This document shows positions 1-11,453 of a stretch of 64,000 nt of DNA, one piece after another. Origin of the DNA: Colocasia esculenta (Eukaryota > Streptophyta > Magnoliopsida > Alismatales > Araceae). The position numbers and the translations under genes are program-made. The notes under the pieces are model-generated. The model was not told the origin of the DNA and did not search any database. It saw nothing but the letters and a program-made list of their open reading frames with translations. The stretch lies in the NCBI GenBank assembly GCA_014218235.1, contig CM024753.1:186596348-186660347 (forward strand). The letters run 5' to 3'. Position 1 is the first letter of the stretch. The number at the start of each line of letters is the position of its first letter.

Positions 1-350
1 TTCCTTAACGAAAGGAATACAAACCACCTGTTTCCAACAGGTCTTCTCTTCACAACCCGAAGAGGAACTTCACAACAAATGTGAAAGAAAGCGAAAGGCC
101 CCTAGACCAAGCTTACAACGAAATGCTTGATCTGAGGCGAAGTCTGAGAGAGAAAGATTAACGATGAGAAAATCTCTCAGAACTACAAGCTCTCGAAAAA
201 GTCTAGACAATGAACGGCTAAGAGCTACGAGCTAAGGAATGAATGGAGTGAAGCAAGAAGCTCTTCGTCGTTGTTGAAGGCTTTTCCTGAAGGCTCTATC
301 ACACATGGATTCAAATTATCGAACTCACTATCTCTGAGAGTCTTCAGTCT

Positions 351-369
351 TGTATATATATATATATCT
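351..369 (-). promoter_or_regulatory. TATA-like run in the host 3' LTR
   Basis: An alternating TA run here reads as a TATA box on the minus strand, about 1.5 kb into the host LTR once the solo LTR is discounted. It would mark the U3/R border, with the following 350 bases to the window edge as R-U5. It is also a simple (TA)n microsatellite, so promoter function is only inferred. Confidence 0.4.
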
Positions 370-893
370 CCACTTTAACAAAGTAGTCGTTGAACAGACC
401 GTTGTCTCTAAGATTAATGATCGTTAGACTGCATGGTCCATCATGCGCGACAGGTAAGCTTGCAGCCATTTAATGCTCTGGAGCCATGCACGCAAAGAGA
501 AGATTCATCTAGATATCCTTCAGCTTCTGGTTGTCCAATGTTGTAAGATATGATACTGGCAAATACCTGTGCACAATAAATGTCGAAGCACAGACAACTA
601 GACTGTCTCTATGCTTGTCAGTCAACGTTAGAAACCATGCAGTAAGAATGTACACCAAAATAGTAATGCCATTCTGCTATCCTGAAAAGTGTTTACTATA
701 GAAACATAGGAGTAGAATGCACCCAGATATGCAACGTGCAGAGAAGTGTACAATCTCATTAAATGCAAGGATATTAGTGATGCACACGGAAGACTTTGAC
801 TTTCACAATATTTGAAAATATATTTGAATATCATGTATGAAATCGACGTAATCCATGAAGTCGTTATGACAATGAAATAGTTATATAACTTAT

Positions 894-1216
894 GAAATCG
901 ATGTTTATGCAAATTGTTGTACAAGAGAAAGTAAATCGTTGTACAAGCAAATCTTTGAACAGATATAAGTAAATCGTTGTACAAGAGAAAGTAAATCGTT
1001 GTACAAGAAAATCATTGTACAGATATAAGCAAATCGTTGTAAAAGAGAAAGTAAATTGTTGTACAAGTAAATCGTTGTAAAGATATAAGTAAATCGTTGT
1101 ACAAGCAAATCGTTGTAAAGATATAAGCAAATCGTTGTTCAACCAAATCGTTGTTTGAGCAAATCATTGTTCAAACATAAACAAATTGTTGTTTGAGCAA
1201 GTCGTTATTCAAACAT
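894..1216. repeat. AAATCGTTGT tandem repeat block, left part
   Basis: The 10-mer AAATCGTTGT and close variants recur many times, spaced by short words such as ACAAGAGAAAGT, ACAAGC, AAAGATATAAGC and TCAAACATAAAC. It lies in the host LTR U3 and is the left part of an array continued at 3904-4400. The short minus-strand frames found here are artefacts of the repeat. Confidence 0.85.
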
Positions 1217-3903
1217 TGTCACGTCCTAGTAAAATTCCATTTACTGAATATGATAGATATTAAACATGAGAACTAACACAACAGTTTATTTACATACAAC
1301 TAAGTTTGCGGAAGCTTATTACATGATACTCCTCATTATAGTCTAAATGAGGAGCAGATAAAAGTAAACTGTAACATTATTACATTTCCAACTAACTATA
1401 AAAGAAACAAAGACAACGAAATTTCTTGACGTAGTGTAATCCACTCAGCACACAAATCCCCCTTAGACTTCATTTTCCTCTTATCCACCTGAAAATAGTA
1501 GATTGAATGAGCCAACTAGCCCAGTAGACCTCAATTCCTTTAAATAGAAAGAATTCAACTGTATAATCTCAAGGTAAGAACATGAACATTGCTAACACTG
1601 AGGATTAAAGAGAATGAACGAACGAATGAATTTAATAACACATGTAGAGCAAGAATAGTATAGAAGCATGATCAATAGTTCAAGATGATGCTTAAGTTCA
1701 GAATCAGACACAGACACATATTCACACACACATGTATGACATGATGACTAATCAAGCACATAATGATGTATGCTAACATCCACTTGTCCTCATCGCTCCC
1801 GCACGGCCACTAACGAATTCGGGTGCTCCTCCCAGGACTGAACCAGCCCTATTTGCACAGGCATAATTCTCAAATGAGTCCAAAGACTCACAACTCGTCA
1901 TCATAACACACTCACTCATACAATGGATCAAGGATACACAAGGACTCAATCATATCTCACACATAAGAACTTTGGAACTTTGTACTGATTACAGAAATTG
2001 ATAACATCACAACATTAATTGTATTTGGAACTTTTAAGAGATGATTCAGGATAAGGATAAAGAAAGTTGAGTAGTTCTAACAGGTCTTTAGGTGGTAAAA
2101 AAATCAAGGAATAGATAGTCAAAAGATTAGATTGGTTGGGTGTTGTTTCAGCAAAGATTCGAATCAAGGTAAGTGCTGAAAACTGGAGTCTGGCACTGCC
2201 TGTCGACAGCCAGGGAGGTACCTATCGACAAGTACTACTTTTCCAGAAGCAGAAATATGGTTCTACAGCTACCTGTCGACATCTAGAGAGGTCCCTGTCG
2301 ACAGGTACTGCTGGACAGTACATCCTGGGTTCTAGAAACATGACCCTATCGACAGATAAAGGCGTGGTTGTCAACAGGTGCAGTGTGTGTTTCCAGAAAA
2401 TGATTAAAACCATCTAGGAAGGTTCTACCAAGCTCTCCTATAATTCCTACCATGTCTATGACCATATACAAGTATGATTTCAACTACAAGAATCAAACCA
2501 ATGTTGCAAGGAAGTGAAAGAAAAGAGATGAAACATGGTGTACATGTATGACCCAAAAGAAAAGACAACTCAAGGACAAAGATTATTGGACGAGCAACTC
2601 TCCTAGAAATCTCTTTTCTTTTTCCATCAATAATTTATCAAGATACACATACTTGAGACTTACATGGTCTCCCATTGAACCAATTTAATGAAGGTAGAAA
2701 GAACTATCATAGCTCAATCTACTGCTACACAGTGAGATTAACATGGTTCTAAATTTAAACAAGTTGAGAAGGGAAAAGAAGTGATGTGTTGCTTCTCATG
2801 TCTAAACACTAACTTTAACATGATGAGAGGTTTAGTTCCTATCATGGAACTAGTTTCAGAATCTTGAAATAGCATACACAAGGTGAAGGATTACTTCAAA
2901 CTATTGATTCAGGCTGAGATGTAGGAGGAAGGAGAAGGGAATAGGAAGTGAATCCTACCTAGCTTGAAGGAGATGAAGAAATGACCGCAAGTAAGGGAAG
3001 AAGCAGCTGAAGCTTGTTGTTGTAGTAGCTACAACCTCCAAGATGGCTCCACAACCACTTCCCCGCAATAGCTCCAGCAAGAATTCCAACAATAGCTCGA
3101 GCAAGAACAAGGGTGCAAGAAGGAAGAACAGCAGCCCCAGCTACACCTCAACTGTAGAGCTTTGTACGCACAACAGCTCCACAACAGCAGCAGGAGAAGA
3201 GTTGGAAAGATGGTTACGAAGTACAATGGGGTATATTTATAAGCCAATGGCCTTTCCATGCACAATGACACGTGGTTGTCAATGTGTCATGGTAAAAACC
3301 ATTTGGTTTTTACCTCAACACGTAACACATGCAAGTTTTTCCAGGTTTACATGTAGGTAACAAATGTGTTACCTTCACCCTCAAGTGCGCTGGCCTCCTC
3401 AGTGCCTCCTACGTAGGCAGCCCAAAATTCCAGAAAAATCCCTTCCGTAAATAGTCTAAAATTCAGTCGGTCCATTAGACTTTATGTAAACATGTTCAAA
3501 TGGTATCCATTTGTATCAGAATTTCAACCCTAGACTAATATGATCGTTTTACAAATTATGGTGTTTTTTATTTAATTTTTAGATTTTATTTTACACTGGG
3601 TGAAAAATCGTCTGGAAAATAGTTGCGTCGGCTTAACCTTTAAATCCGCACGTCAACAAATCTGGATATTTACATTTCTGATATCACCATATTTTTTAGA
3701 ATTTATGGTGTTCTCGGATTTTCATTTCGTTATAGTTTTTCGGTGTCGCCCTGTCGGAGCGCACCTTTGTGTACGACAATGGGGTAATGTTTATTAGCAC
3801 CAATTAATCTTAAATTCTAATTATTTAAATATAATGATAATAATAATGTGTAATAACCATATTATTCACATTTTCCTAAAAATTAAAATTTTGGGGCGTT
3901 ACA
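1217..3903 (+). mobile_element. Solo LTR of a Ty3/gypsy (Tekay/Del-like) retrotransposon
   Basis: The block begins TGTCACGTCC and ends GGGGCGTTACA, so it has TG...CA termini with imperfect inverted ends. It is flanked by an identical 5-bp duplication, AACAT, at 1212-1216 and 3904-3908, and it cuts the host tandem repeat array in two. There is no long coding region, PBS or PPT inside. The size (2687 bp) and the ends fit a chromovirus-type LTR left by LTR-LTR recombination. A plus-strand TATA-like stretch lies at about 3229-3241. Orientation and clade are tentative; the TSD and boundaries are directly visible. Confidence 0.8.
2196..2380. repeat. CTGTCGACAG-type repeats inside the solo LTR
   Basis: About six copies of CTGTCGACAG or one-base variants (CTATCGACA, TTGTCAACAG) occur in 185 bases. 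Each is usually preceded by CC or AC and several are followed by a GGTAC/GGTCC-like word. Short open frames over this block follow the repeat and are not convincing genes. Confidence 0.6.
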
Positions 3904-4400
3904 AACATAAATAAATCGTTGTTTGAGCAAATCGTTGTTCAAACATAAACAAATCGTTGTTTGTGCAAATCGTTGTTCAAACATAAACAAATCATTGTTT
4001 GAGCAAATCATTGTTCAAACATAAACAAATCATTGTTTGAGCAAATTGTTGTTCAAATAAGCAAATCGTTGCATAGATCAAATCATTGCGGCGACCAAAT
4101 CATTGTGAGACCGAAATCGTTGTTTCACTTAACAAATCATTGTGAAACCAAAATTGTTGTTTCACTTATCGAATCGTTGTGAGACCAAAATCGTTGTTTC
4201 TCTTAAGAAATTGTTGTGAGACCGAAATCGTTGTTTCACTAAACAAATCGTTGTGAAGCGATAGAATCGTTCATACTTACTTATCAAATCATTATAAGAT
4301 GAAATCGTTGTACCGATAGAATCATTCTTTGAGTTATGAAATTGTTATTCCATAAAGAAAATCGTTGTTCTACAAAGGAAATCGATGTGTACTTAGAAGA
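3904..4400. repeat. AAATCGTTGT tandem repeat block, right part
   Basis: This continues the 894-1216 array after the solo LTR insertion. Units alternate AAATCGTTGTTTGAGC and AAATCGTTGTTCAAACATAAAC, then degrade into AAATCGTTGTGAGACC and TTTCACTTA variants. It is part of the host LTR U3. Confidence 0.8.
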
Positions 4401-4575
4401 AATGCATACTCTGAACATTGAATGATACAGTGTAAAAATTACTTACAGATTTTGCTCGATTTATTCCCTGTGGATGAACTTCATAAAAACTTGTTAGAAA
4501 ATAATTATTAGGGTTTTGTTAGTCACCAAAATTATATAAAATTAAATAAAATTATATGGGGATGGACTGATCATC

Positions 4576-4590
4576 AATCTCCCCCTTTTT
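4576..4590 (-). other. Polypurine tract next to the host 3' LTR
   Basis: The minus strand reads AAAAAGGGGGAGATT just before TGATGATCAG, the presumed LTR start. The preceding word (GTCATCACC) together with a G5 purine run is typical of Sirevirus plus-strand primer sites. Confidence 0.65.
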
Positions 4591-4702
4591 GGTGATGACA
4601 AAACATAACAAAACATAACATATAATGTTCTGAAATAGACTTGAGTAAATTTTCTAAAAGGGATTAAAGTTTGTAGATATGTATTTCAGAATGTTTTATT
4701 TT

Positions 4703-4717
4703 CTCCCCCTTTTTGTT
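4703..4717 (-). other. Second (upstream) polypurine tract of the host element
   Basis: The minus strand reads AACAAAAAGGGGGAG, a near copy of the tract at 4576-4590. Repeated PPTs upstream of the 3' LTR are a known Sirevirus trait. Confidence 0.55.
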
Positions 4718-4786
4718 ATTAAGCAAAAAGAATCAAAGTAGACAAATAAAGAAGAGAAGAAAGATAAATGGAAGATAGAAAAGATA

Positions 4787-7117
4787 TTATATTATTTCAC
4801 TGAGGAGGTACATGAATGTAGAAAGCAGGGGACAGAAGGGAGGCATAGCGAGTAATGATCGGCCATGTCTTGCATTCCTACTCTTCAAATAATTTTGGAA
4901 GGCTCCATAAACCATGGAGTAGGAAGGTCCCATAACAGGAGCCATCCTCTGGATGTGCAGTTGCCTCTGAGCTTCCACGAAATTTCCATACTCATCCCTG
5001 CCAAGAGACATTTTGTAGGTGCTGGAAGTACCAAAGCTAGCATGTTGGAGGAACTGATCAATGGAAATGGGGTAGAAGATCTGCTGGCACTTCAGTTCCT
5101 TTTTCATTGAAACATAGACTTTGTATCTCTCAACCCACATGTCAAATGGGTCTCGAACAAGATGAATGGAGTTAAGATCTAGAAATTGTACAGTAGACAG
5201 AGGAGGTTGATTTGATCTGGCCTGAGAAGCATTGAGATCAAGAAGCTGCTGAGTAGTGAGAGGGTAAAGTCTTTCCCAGTCTGATGGAGAGAGCCGCTCA
5301 CATTCAGACAAAAGAGGGGCAAGAACATTAGACTTGATGTGGCCCTGGTGATATTCTCGGTGGACAAATATGTGGAAAGCAAGGGAATTTCCTTTCTGCA
5401 CTAAAATGCGCCCCATTACCCTAGCAAATCTTTCAAAAATAATAGGGCCTACTGCAGATTCCATGACTAAGGAATGAAGTGGAGGCAGAAACACAACATT
5501 TGGTACCTCCAAAGTGGCAAAATCCACTTGGATGGAGGTGGAATGAGTAGCATCCGAACCAAGAAGAGAAATAGCTTGCTGGAATTGGCCAAGCTAAACT
5601 TCGGGCAGATTATGAAGAGAGTTGTAATCCTTAAACATCTGGAAGTACCAGATAAGCTTGATCTCCTTCTGGATGAAAGGACCCCAGGCATTTTTTTGAT
5701 GAATCACAAACCACTCAGAGAGAGTGAGTGGGTGATCCCTGGGTGGGAATCGAGCAGAGTTGGCAGATGTGAATTGCCTGTATAAAGACTGATGGCCCCG
5801 AGCCCATTGTTCTTTAGATTTAGCCTCAGTCATAGAGAAGATTTTTGACTGTTCGGCTTTGGAAAGAGAAGAGAGAGGGAGAACAATATTTAGGTGGTCG
5901 GTTAGATTAAGGTGAGGAAGGCCAAAAATGGTGGCAAATGTGCATTTCTAGACGAATTCACAATAGATAGACTGTCTTTGATTTTCAACAGTGAGAAAAA
6001 ACCAAAGAGGTGGAAAACGAGGGTCAGAAGAGGTGGCAAGGTTGGAGGATATTTTTCTCTTTTTAGGAACATGGCTGGAAGAGCCTGTCCTATAAATGTG
6101 AGTGCCAACTGATAGGACTGAGCGAAGTATGGCTACTTCAAACTCATCTTTGATGTCCTCGATAAAGGGACCTTCAAGTTGGGCACCCTCTGGAATGATT
6201 GTAACAAAAGAGGGAGGAGTAGGAGGATGAAGGAAAAAATAAGCAGTGGAGGGAGGTGGTATGGATGGTCTAGAAGTTGAAGGACCAGAAGAGGAGGCTC
6301 CAGTTGAGGAGGATGCTGGAGGTGCCTAAGAAGGAGGAGGAGGAATAAATGTGGAGGAAGTAGGAGAAGAGGAGGATGTGGTAGGAAATGGTGTAGGAGA
6401 GGAAATGTTTTTGGGAAGAGGTTGTTTAAAGGTGGAAGGAGCTGGAGGAGCAGTGGTAGATGAAGGTGGAGAAGGAGGGGCTGGAGTTTGAAGTGGAGAA
6501 GAAGGGGGCTCTAGGGGCACTGCCTCTTCTACAGGTGCTTCAACTCTGCCTTGCTCATCTTGAGATTCCACTGGCCCAGATGGCCCTGACTGCTCATCCA
6601 CAACTAGCCCTGGAGGCCATGGCTGCTCAGCTGATGGCCCTGATGGCCCAGATACTTCCTGTGCTGGCTGACCCTCAACAGCCTTTGGCCCTGATGGCCC
6701 TGCATCCTCAGCACCAACTGGCCCTGATGGCTGGACTTCTTCTTCTACATTAATTGGCCCTAATGGCCCCGAACTGCTTGCTGGCACTGCAGGAGTGGGA
6801 GCAGGAGGGGCAGAAATGGGAAAGTTCGCCCTCACAAAAACTGATAGATCTTCTACTAATTGCTTTATGCTTCCCAGTTCACCCTTCAAACCTTAGAGCT
6901 CAACTTTCATTGCTCCAATCTGCTTGGCTCCTGTACTTTGGCTCACAAAGATAGATGATACTTCATTTTGCAATGAGCACAGGATCTCTCCATGAGCATC
7001 TAACCGGTCTATTACTGGCTCAATATTGACCCTCAACTTCTTCTTCTTGGAACTATGGTGTGCTCTTCTAGTAAGCAAAGGAATCTGAGCTACACCCTTG
7101 CCTTTAGCACTGGCCCT
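4787..7117 (-). pseudogene. Env-like ORF of the host element, C-terminal part, with stops
   Basis: One minus-strand frame runs from the insertion point at 7117 to a stop at 4787, broken by in-frame stops near 6893, 6326, 5950 and 5594. It encodes a basic stretch with KKKK, a Pro/Ser/Gly-rich segment with repeated GPSGP words (about 6330-6800), and a final 246-residue region without low complexity (5527-4787). Its 5' half lies at 63194-64000, separated by the 56-kb composite. Position (before PPT and LTR) and composition resemble the env-like ORFs of Sireviruses, whose function is not established. I see no clear signal peptide or membrane span. The stops show it is degenerate here. Confidence 0.6.
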
Positions 7118-7152
7118 TGTAATCATGGGGATTGGCCCCCCCTAGACACGGA
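7118..7152 (-). mobile_element. Terminal 35 bp of a giant-element LTR (3' end)
   Basis: These bases match the final 35 bases of the LTRs at 10012 and 61766, then switch abruptly to PMD1 exon 1 at 7153. The plus-oriented LTR at 42584-43978 lacks exactly this end, with a GGA/TCC overlap, so the fragment looks like the other side of an inversion breakpoint. Confidence 0.85.
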
Positions 7153-9913
7153 GCTCCCGTCGCCGTGCGGAGACGGCCTGGGTCGATGAGGAGGAGACGG
7201 AGGTCGTGGCGATGGAGATGGAGGTGGAGCCGGAGGTCCCAGAGGTGAACCTCGAAGACACGAGGGAAAAGAAGAAGAAGGCCATGAAATCGGTAAGAAA
7301 TGAACCATGATCCTTGAATGGAATGTGTAGAAATGATAGGCGGAGCCCCTAGAGGGTGAATGTAGGGCAAGATGCCCAAAGAAAAGAGGATCAGACAAAA
7401 AGGGTTTTGGCCCATCTGGTTCTAAGAATGCAGCGTTGCGACCCACCGCGACACCAGATGTCGCGGTGGCTAGTAACGCCGCGACCTTGCCGCGACAAGA
7501 GGACGCGTCGCGTTCTTATCGAGACCCTATCTGGGTGACGCGACATGATCGTGACGCATCGGGTTGCCGCAACAAGGTCACGACCGTGAGAGAGGTCGCG
7601 ACAAAGACCGAGGGCAGAAAATGATGATCTTTTCCATTCAAATGCTGTGTTTGCAAGGCGACATGAGAATTAGGGTTTCATGGACCTTAGTTTTAGCAGT
7701 TTTTCTTGCCTTTCCACCATTCCAGAGGGATAGGATAGAGGAGATGGGATTTGGGGAGATATTCCGCATGGAGCGGATGAGGACAGATCCAGCCGTGACC
7801 CAGGCCCTGAGGAGCAGGTGGGATACGGAGGTGATGGCCTTCGTATTCCCTTGGGGGCACATGATCCCCAGTCTGGAGGACGTGAGCCGGATCACGGGGC
7901 TCCGAGTGTATGGGAGACCCGTGAGCGGGTTCACATACCCCTGCTACCACGACATAGCCGAGCGGCTGCTGGAGTTGCTTGTGGAGCGCATGTCATCCCT
8001 AATTCCACGGAAGGCGCTACAGGAGGGCTTAGGCTTGCACGATGTAGCGAGACAGACTGGTGATGATGCAGATGAGTACTTGGAGCAGCCAGTTCGGGGG
8101 AGCCGGAGAGAGCTAGCGAGCGAGCCAGGGCCACAGGCAGACTTGGATCTACGTCGTTTCCTCATCCTCTTCCTTGGCAGACTCTTGTTTGCTACGAGGG
8201 ACGATGCAGTCCACTGCCGTTTCTTGCCCCTGCTGGAGGACCTGTCCGAGGTAGGAGGCTACGCGTGGGGAGCAACATTTCTGGCGCACCAGTTTGATAG
8301 CCTGGGCGCCTCGGAGCGGCAGACTTCCACGAGCGGCTTCTACCCTTACCTTCAGGTTTGTAACCTCTCTCACTCTACCCTTTGAAATTGACTGCACTTG
8401 CTATAAACTATGAACTAATCTGTCTATTTGCAGGTCTGGGCCTACCTACACCTTCCAGGTCTGGGGAGAGGGGTTCTCGAGCGGCCGGGCCTCGTGCCCA
8501 TTGCACGCCGTTGGGGCTCACCCCGTGATTATAGAAGCCTTGGGGACCAGTTGACGCGCTTGCAGGAGATGATTGACAGCTACCCTTATCCGGACGTAAG
8601 TGTTCTAACCCTTCCTTTCACGAATTAGATTTGATTTGATTGACTAATGACTGATTGCCCTTTGATGTGCAGGTGGTGTGGCAGCCATACTTAGAGGAGG
8701 GTGACGAGGGACAGCCCCAGTTGGTGCAGGCCCGCCCCTACTTCGGTAGGTCGGTGTGGTTGCATGCACTCAACTTGGTGCTACCTCTGAACCTATTCTT
8801 GTGCCAGCGCTCGCTGGGTTTGCGGCAGAGTGCTGTGGAGTTTTCGACTCGAGACCAGTTTCGCAGACCTGGTCGGAGTTTCCGGGGGCTCCACGACACC
8901 ACTGATTGGTGCGTGTGGGCACAAGAGCAAATCAACAACTGGGAACGCCGGGGAAAAGCGGTCAAGTCAGCTGCGACCACGGATGATGCGTACCTACAGG
9001 CCTATGCCTTGAAGTACGGAGGCAAGGTGTACATGAGCGCCCGACATCAGGTAAAATCCCCAAACTTCAACTTAGTGAATTTGAATTCTATAGAATCTGA
9101 ACTAATGGATTGATCATGAATTGCAGGTGGACGTGGCTGGAGAGATTGCCTCCCTACGGGCCTTGCTGCGTTCAGCGACGCAGGTCGCGAGGTAGCGCAG
9201 AAACAAGTGGAGGAGTTGGTAAGCACCTACTCAAACTTCGGTGTTCAAACATTGATTTGAAAGATTTGACATGTGTTATTTGCGTGCAGCGGAGAGAGTT
9301 GGATCGGGTGCGGAGTGCCGCAACTGGCGGTGCTTCTTCTTTGCGAGGAGAGGAGAGTCATCAGAGGGAGTTGACCGATCAGCTGGCGGCGGCAGTTCTG
9401 CGACCCGAGGAGGCAGAGAGGGATTTGGCAGATCAGGTAAAATAGAACACAATTTCGGTTTAATCATTATTATTATTTTTTTGACATTGACCAGAGTGCT
9501 TCTCTTGCAGGTGAGAGAGCTGAGGACTGCTACCGACCGTGCGCTCGAGTTGCAGGGGCAGATGGACTCTATCCAGAGCGAGAGAGGCCGACTACAGGGG
9601 GAGATGGAGACTATCAGAGGGAAGAGGGACTAGCTGCGCATCCGGGCAGAGGCAGCTGAGGCTCGAGCGGAGGAGGCGACGAGGGAGCTGGAGGCCCTAC
9701 GCCTGCGTGGGCCATCTGGGGGCCAGGAGGAGATAGCACGGCTACGCTCCGAGCTACAGATTCAGCAGGGCATCGCGCGAGGTTTTTAGGAGGCTCTGAC
9801 GGCGATAGGCCGTTCCCGGAGCCGGAGCGGAGCGAGTGCTAGCAGGCACACTGGTGCCTCCGTGGGACAGTACCTCGCGGGTTCCTCCAGCCGACGGAGG
9901 AATGAGGAGGAGT
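7153..9913 (+). pseudogene. PMD1 antisense gene, copy D (5'-truncated, core exons intact)
   Basis: A seven-exon gene of the plant mobile domain type, which lies antisense to gag-pol in the family. Exons here: partial exon 1 ending 7292 (donor GTAAGA), exon 2 7657-8355, exon 3 8434-8595, exon 4 8673-9050, exon 5 9127-9218, exon 6 9290-9436, exon 7 from 9511. Exons 2-4 (about 413 codons) have no stop and carry the PMD pattern: a W-D-T...FVFPWG stretch, a LEDVSRITGLRV word and an SGFTYPCY word. Exons 5-7 would form a Glu/Arg-rich coiled coil. Damage: start lost by truncation at 7153, exon 2 acceptor CAG changed to CAA, a 1-nt deletion in exon 5, two stops in exon 7, and the 3' end cut at 9913 by an LTR piece. 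Confidence 0.75.
7443..7469. repeat. Perfect 11-bp hairpin in PMD1 intron 1
   Basis: CCACCGCGACA and its exact complement TGTCGCGGTGG are separated by CCAGA. The same hairpin lies in the intron 1 of the other copies near 15053, 39010 and 48530 (one mismatch in copy C). It sits in a CpG-rich block of TCGCGAC words spanning about 7430-7610. Confidence 0.85.
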
Positions 9914-9983
9914 GACCGATTAGGGGCTAACAAAGACGACATGAAATGTGGTTCAACTCATTAGTCGGAACTAGGTGTCTACA
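9914..9983 (-). mobile_element. First 70 bp of a giant-element LTR (minus), fused to PMD1
   Basis: On the minus strand this starts TGTAGACACC at 9983 and matches LTR starts at 11438, 45155 and 63193, then breaks off into PMD1 exon 7 at about 9913 with GAG microhomology. It is the beginning of a 3' LTR left after deletion. Confidence 0.8.
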
Positions 9984-9987
9984 GATT

Positions 9988-10006
9988 AGTCCCACCGTGA
10001 TCGCCA
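9988..10006 (-). other. Primer-binding site remnant
   Basis: The minus strand reads TGGCGATCACGGTGGGACT, 5 nt after the LTR end at 10012, as in copies A and B. Only four bases (AATC, the end of a PPT region) separate it from the next LTR start at 9983, so almost the whole internal region of that element is deleted. Confidence 0.75.
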
Positions 10007-10011
10007 AAAGG

Positions 10012-11438
10012 TGTAATCACGAGGATTGGCCCCCCCTAGACACGGACAAAAATACCAAATATGGTGGTGTGTGGATATGGATGTGTGTGATCGCCACCTA
10101 GTCGACTGCTCTATGAATAGAAGATAAACGTGGCTAGTCTAACTAGGAAAAGAAAAGAGGAAGAGGGGCGGACCTGATGTCCCGGCGCCAGTAGAGGTCG
10201 CGATAGTGCTGATAACGCGACGTCGAAAACCGTCGCGTCTCCGTCGCGTCGTCGCCCGCAGCCGCCTTCTCTTGTTGCGGGAGTTGTTGAGTGTGGACCT
10301 TCTTCCCGTCCCCGGCCGGCCAGAAGACGAGATCTCCTCATGGATGAACGGTCGAATGCCTGCCAAAGAGGAAATAAACAAAGGAAGCCCTATTAGAATG
10401 CTTAAAAATGTAGTATCTACTCTAAAATGGAAAGAAATGATTTAAGCATGGAGGGAACGAACCTGGGGGGTTTTTAAACCCCTTTGGGTGTGGGAAAATG
10501 TGGGTGTGTGTGGAAATGTGCTATCTAAAAATAAACATAAAATGCATGCAAGGAAAGAAGGAAAGAGGAGATGAGAGGATGAGCCCCATTGGGGCGACTC
10601 CTTGGCGTTGATGTGGCTTGAAGGATCGTTCAAAGATTCTGGAGGATGCTGGAGCCGCCCTCTTCACGTCCCATACTCCATGGATGAAGAAATGATGTGT
10701 TTCGGTGGAGAAGGGTGTGAAGGAAAATGTGGGAGAAGGGGTGCTGCGAGGTTAAGTATGGATGAGGGAAGATTTTGGCAGCCCTTCGGGGTAGGAATGA
10801 GGCTCCCCTCGTCCTTGAGGAGGGGCCTTTCTTTTATAGAGCTTGGAGAGAGAAAATGCCAATATTATCTCTTTAAAAAGGTGGGAAATTAAAATGGGAG
10901 ATAATATCCCATCAAAATTGCATGGGAAGAGTCCATAGAGTCCTTCCAAGAGTCCCTAAGGCCGAAATCTCACCCCAAGGGGTTGAGATAATCCCTAGGG
11001 ATATGACTTGGTCAATGGGAGGATAAATAGGAGGTTGTTGTGGAGTTTGGCGTGCTCTGCTTCTGTCGTGGCGCATCGTGGCGTCGCGACTAGAGATGCG
11101 GCGGATCTGGACGTCGCGACATGGACCCCCACATGCATGTAAATCATGCATGGGCTGTCCTGACGTCCGTAGCCGTCGCGATAATAGTCGCAGCGCTACG
11201 ATACATCGCTACTTGGAAATTGAATTATATTGTATTATTCAACCTATTATGTGAAGGATATGAGTTAAATGGATAAAGACTCTCCTAAAGTGATGTTGGG
11301 CGGGATTTTAAGGCAATTTTAAAGTGTTGATGGCCTCAATCAAGGCTAATGATGGGCTCAAGGTGAGTGACCAATTAGGGGCTAACAAAGACGACATGAA
11401 ATGTGGTTCAACCCATTAGTCGGAACCGGGTGTCTACA
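10012..11438 (-). mobile_element. Full-length LTR (1427 bp), 3' LTR of copy C
   Basis: TGTAGACACC...GATTACA on the minus strand, with a PPT on its right (11439-11453) and a PBS on its left (9988-10006). It therefore served both as the 3' LTR of copy C and as the 5' LTR of a deleted neighbour. A TATA box (CTATAAAAG on the minus strand, 10832-10840) lies about 600 bp into the LTR. A TCGCGAC-type array sits in U3 (about 11050-11200) and another in the R-U5 part (about 10190-10260). Confidence 0.9.
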
Positions 11439-11453
11439 GATTGCCCCTCCTTG
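11439..11453 (-). other. Polypurine tract of copy C
   Basis: The minus strand reads CCAAGGAGGGGCAATC directly before the LTR start. The same sequence precedes the LTRs at 42584 and 45155. Confidence 0.85.

Larger units (their letters stand above)
1..7117 (-). mobile_element. Left part of a host Ty1/copia Sirevirus-type retrotransposon (env-like ORF, PPTs, 3' LTR)
   Basis: Read on the minus strand, the order is an env-like ORF (7117 to 4787), two G-rich polypurine tracts, and then a sequence beginning TGATGATCAG at about 4576 that runs to the window edge. It carries a TATA-like run near position 360. This is the 3' layout of Sireviruses, which place an env-like ORF between pol and a multi-PPT region. 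The LTR is interrupted by a solo LTR (1217-3903), so at least about 1.9 kb of it is visible. The rest of the element (gag-pol, 5' LTR) would lie beyond position 64000. Sirevirus identity is inferred from layout and PPT form; no RT domain is in view. Confidence 0.65.

Noticed and set aside
894..1216. Regularly spaced short repeats resembling a CRISPR array
   Set aside because: The units are 10-20 bp, imperfect and separated by equally repetitive words; the context is a plant LTR. It is a tandem repeat in U3.
1217..3903. DNA transposon with terminal inverted repeats (TGTCACGTCC / TGTAACGCCC)
   Set aside because: The ends are TG...CA, the target duplication is 5 bp and no transposase is present; LTR ends commonly have such short inverted termini. 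A solo LTR fits better.
7564..8385. Reading the PMD1 exon 2 region as a single-exon gene starting in intron 1
   Set aside because: The upstream part lies in a block with clear donor and acceptor sites in other copies; the true coding part begins at about 7657.
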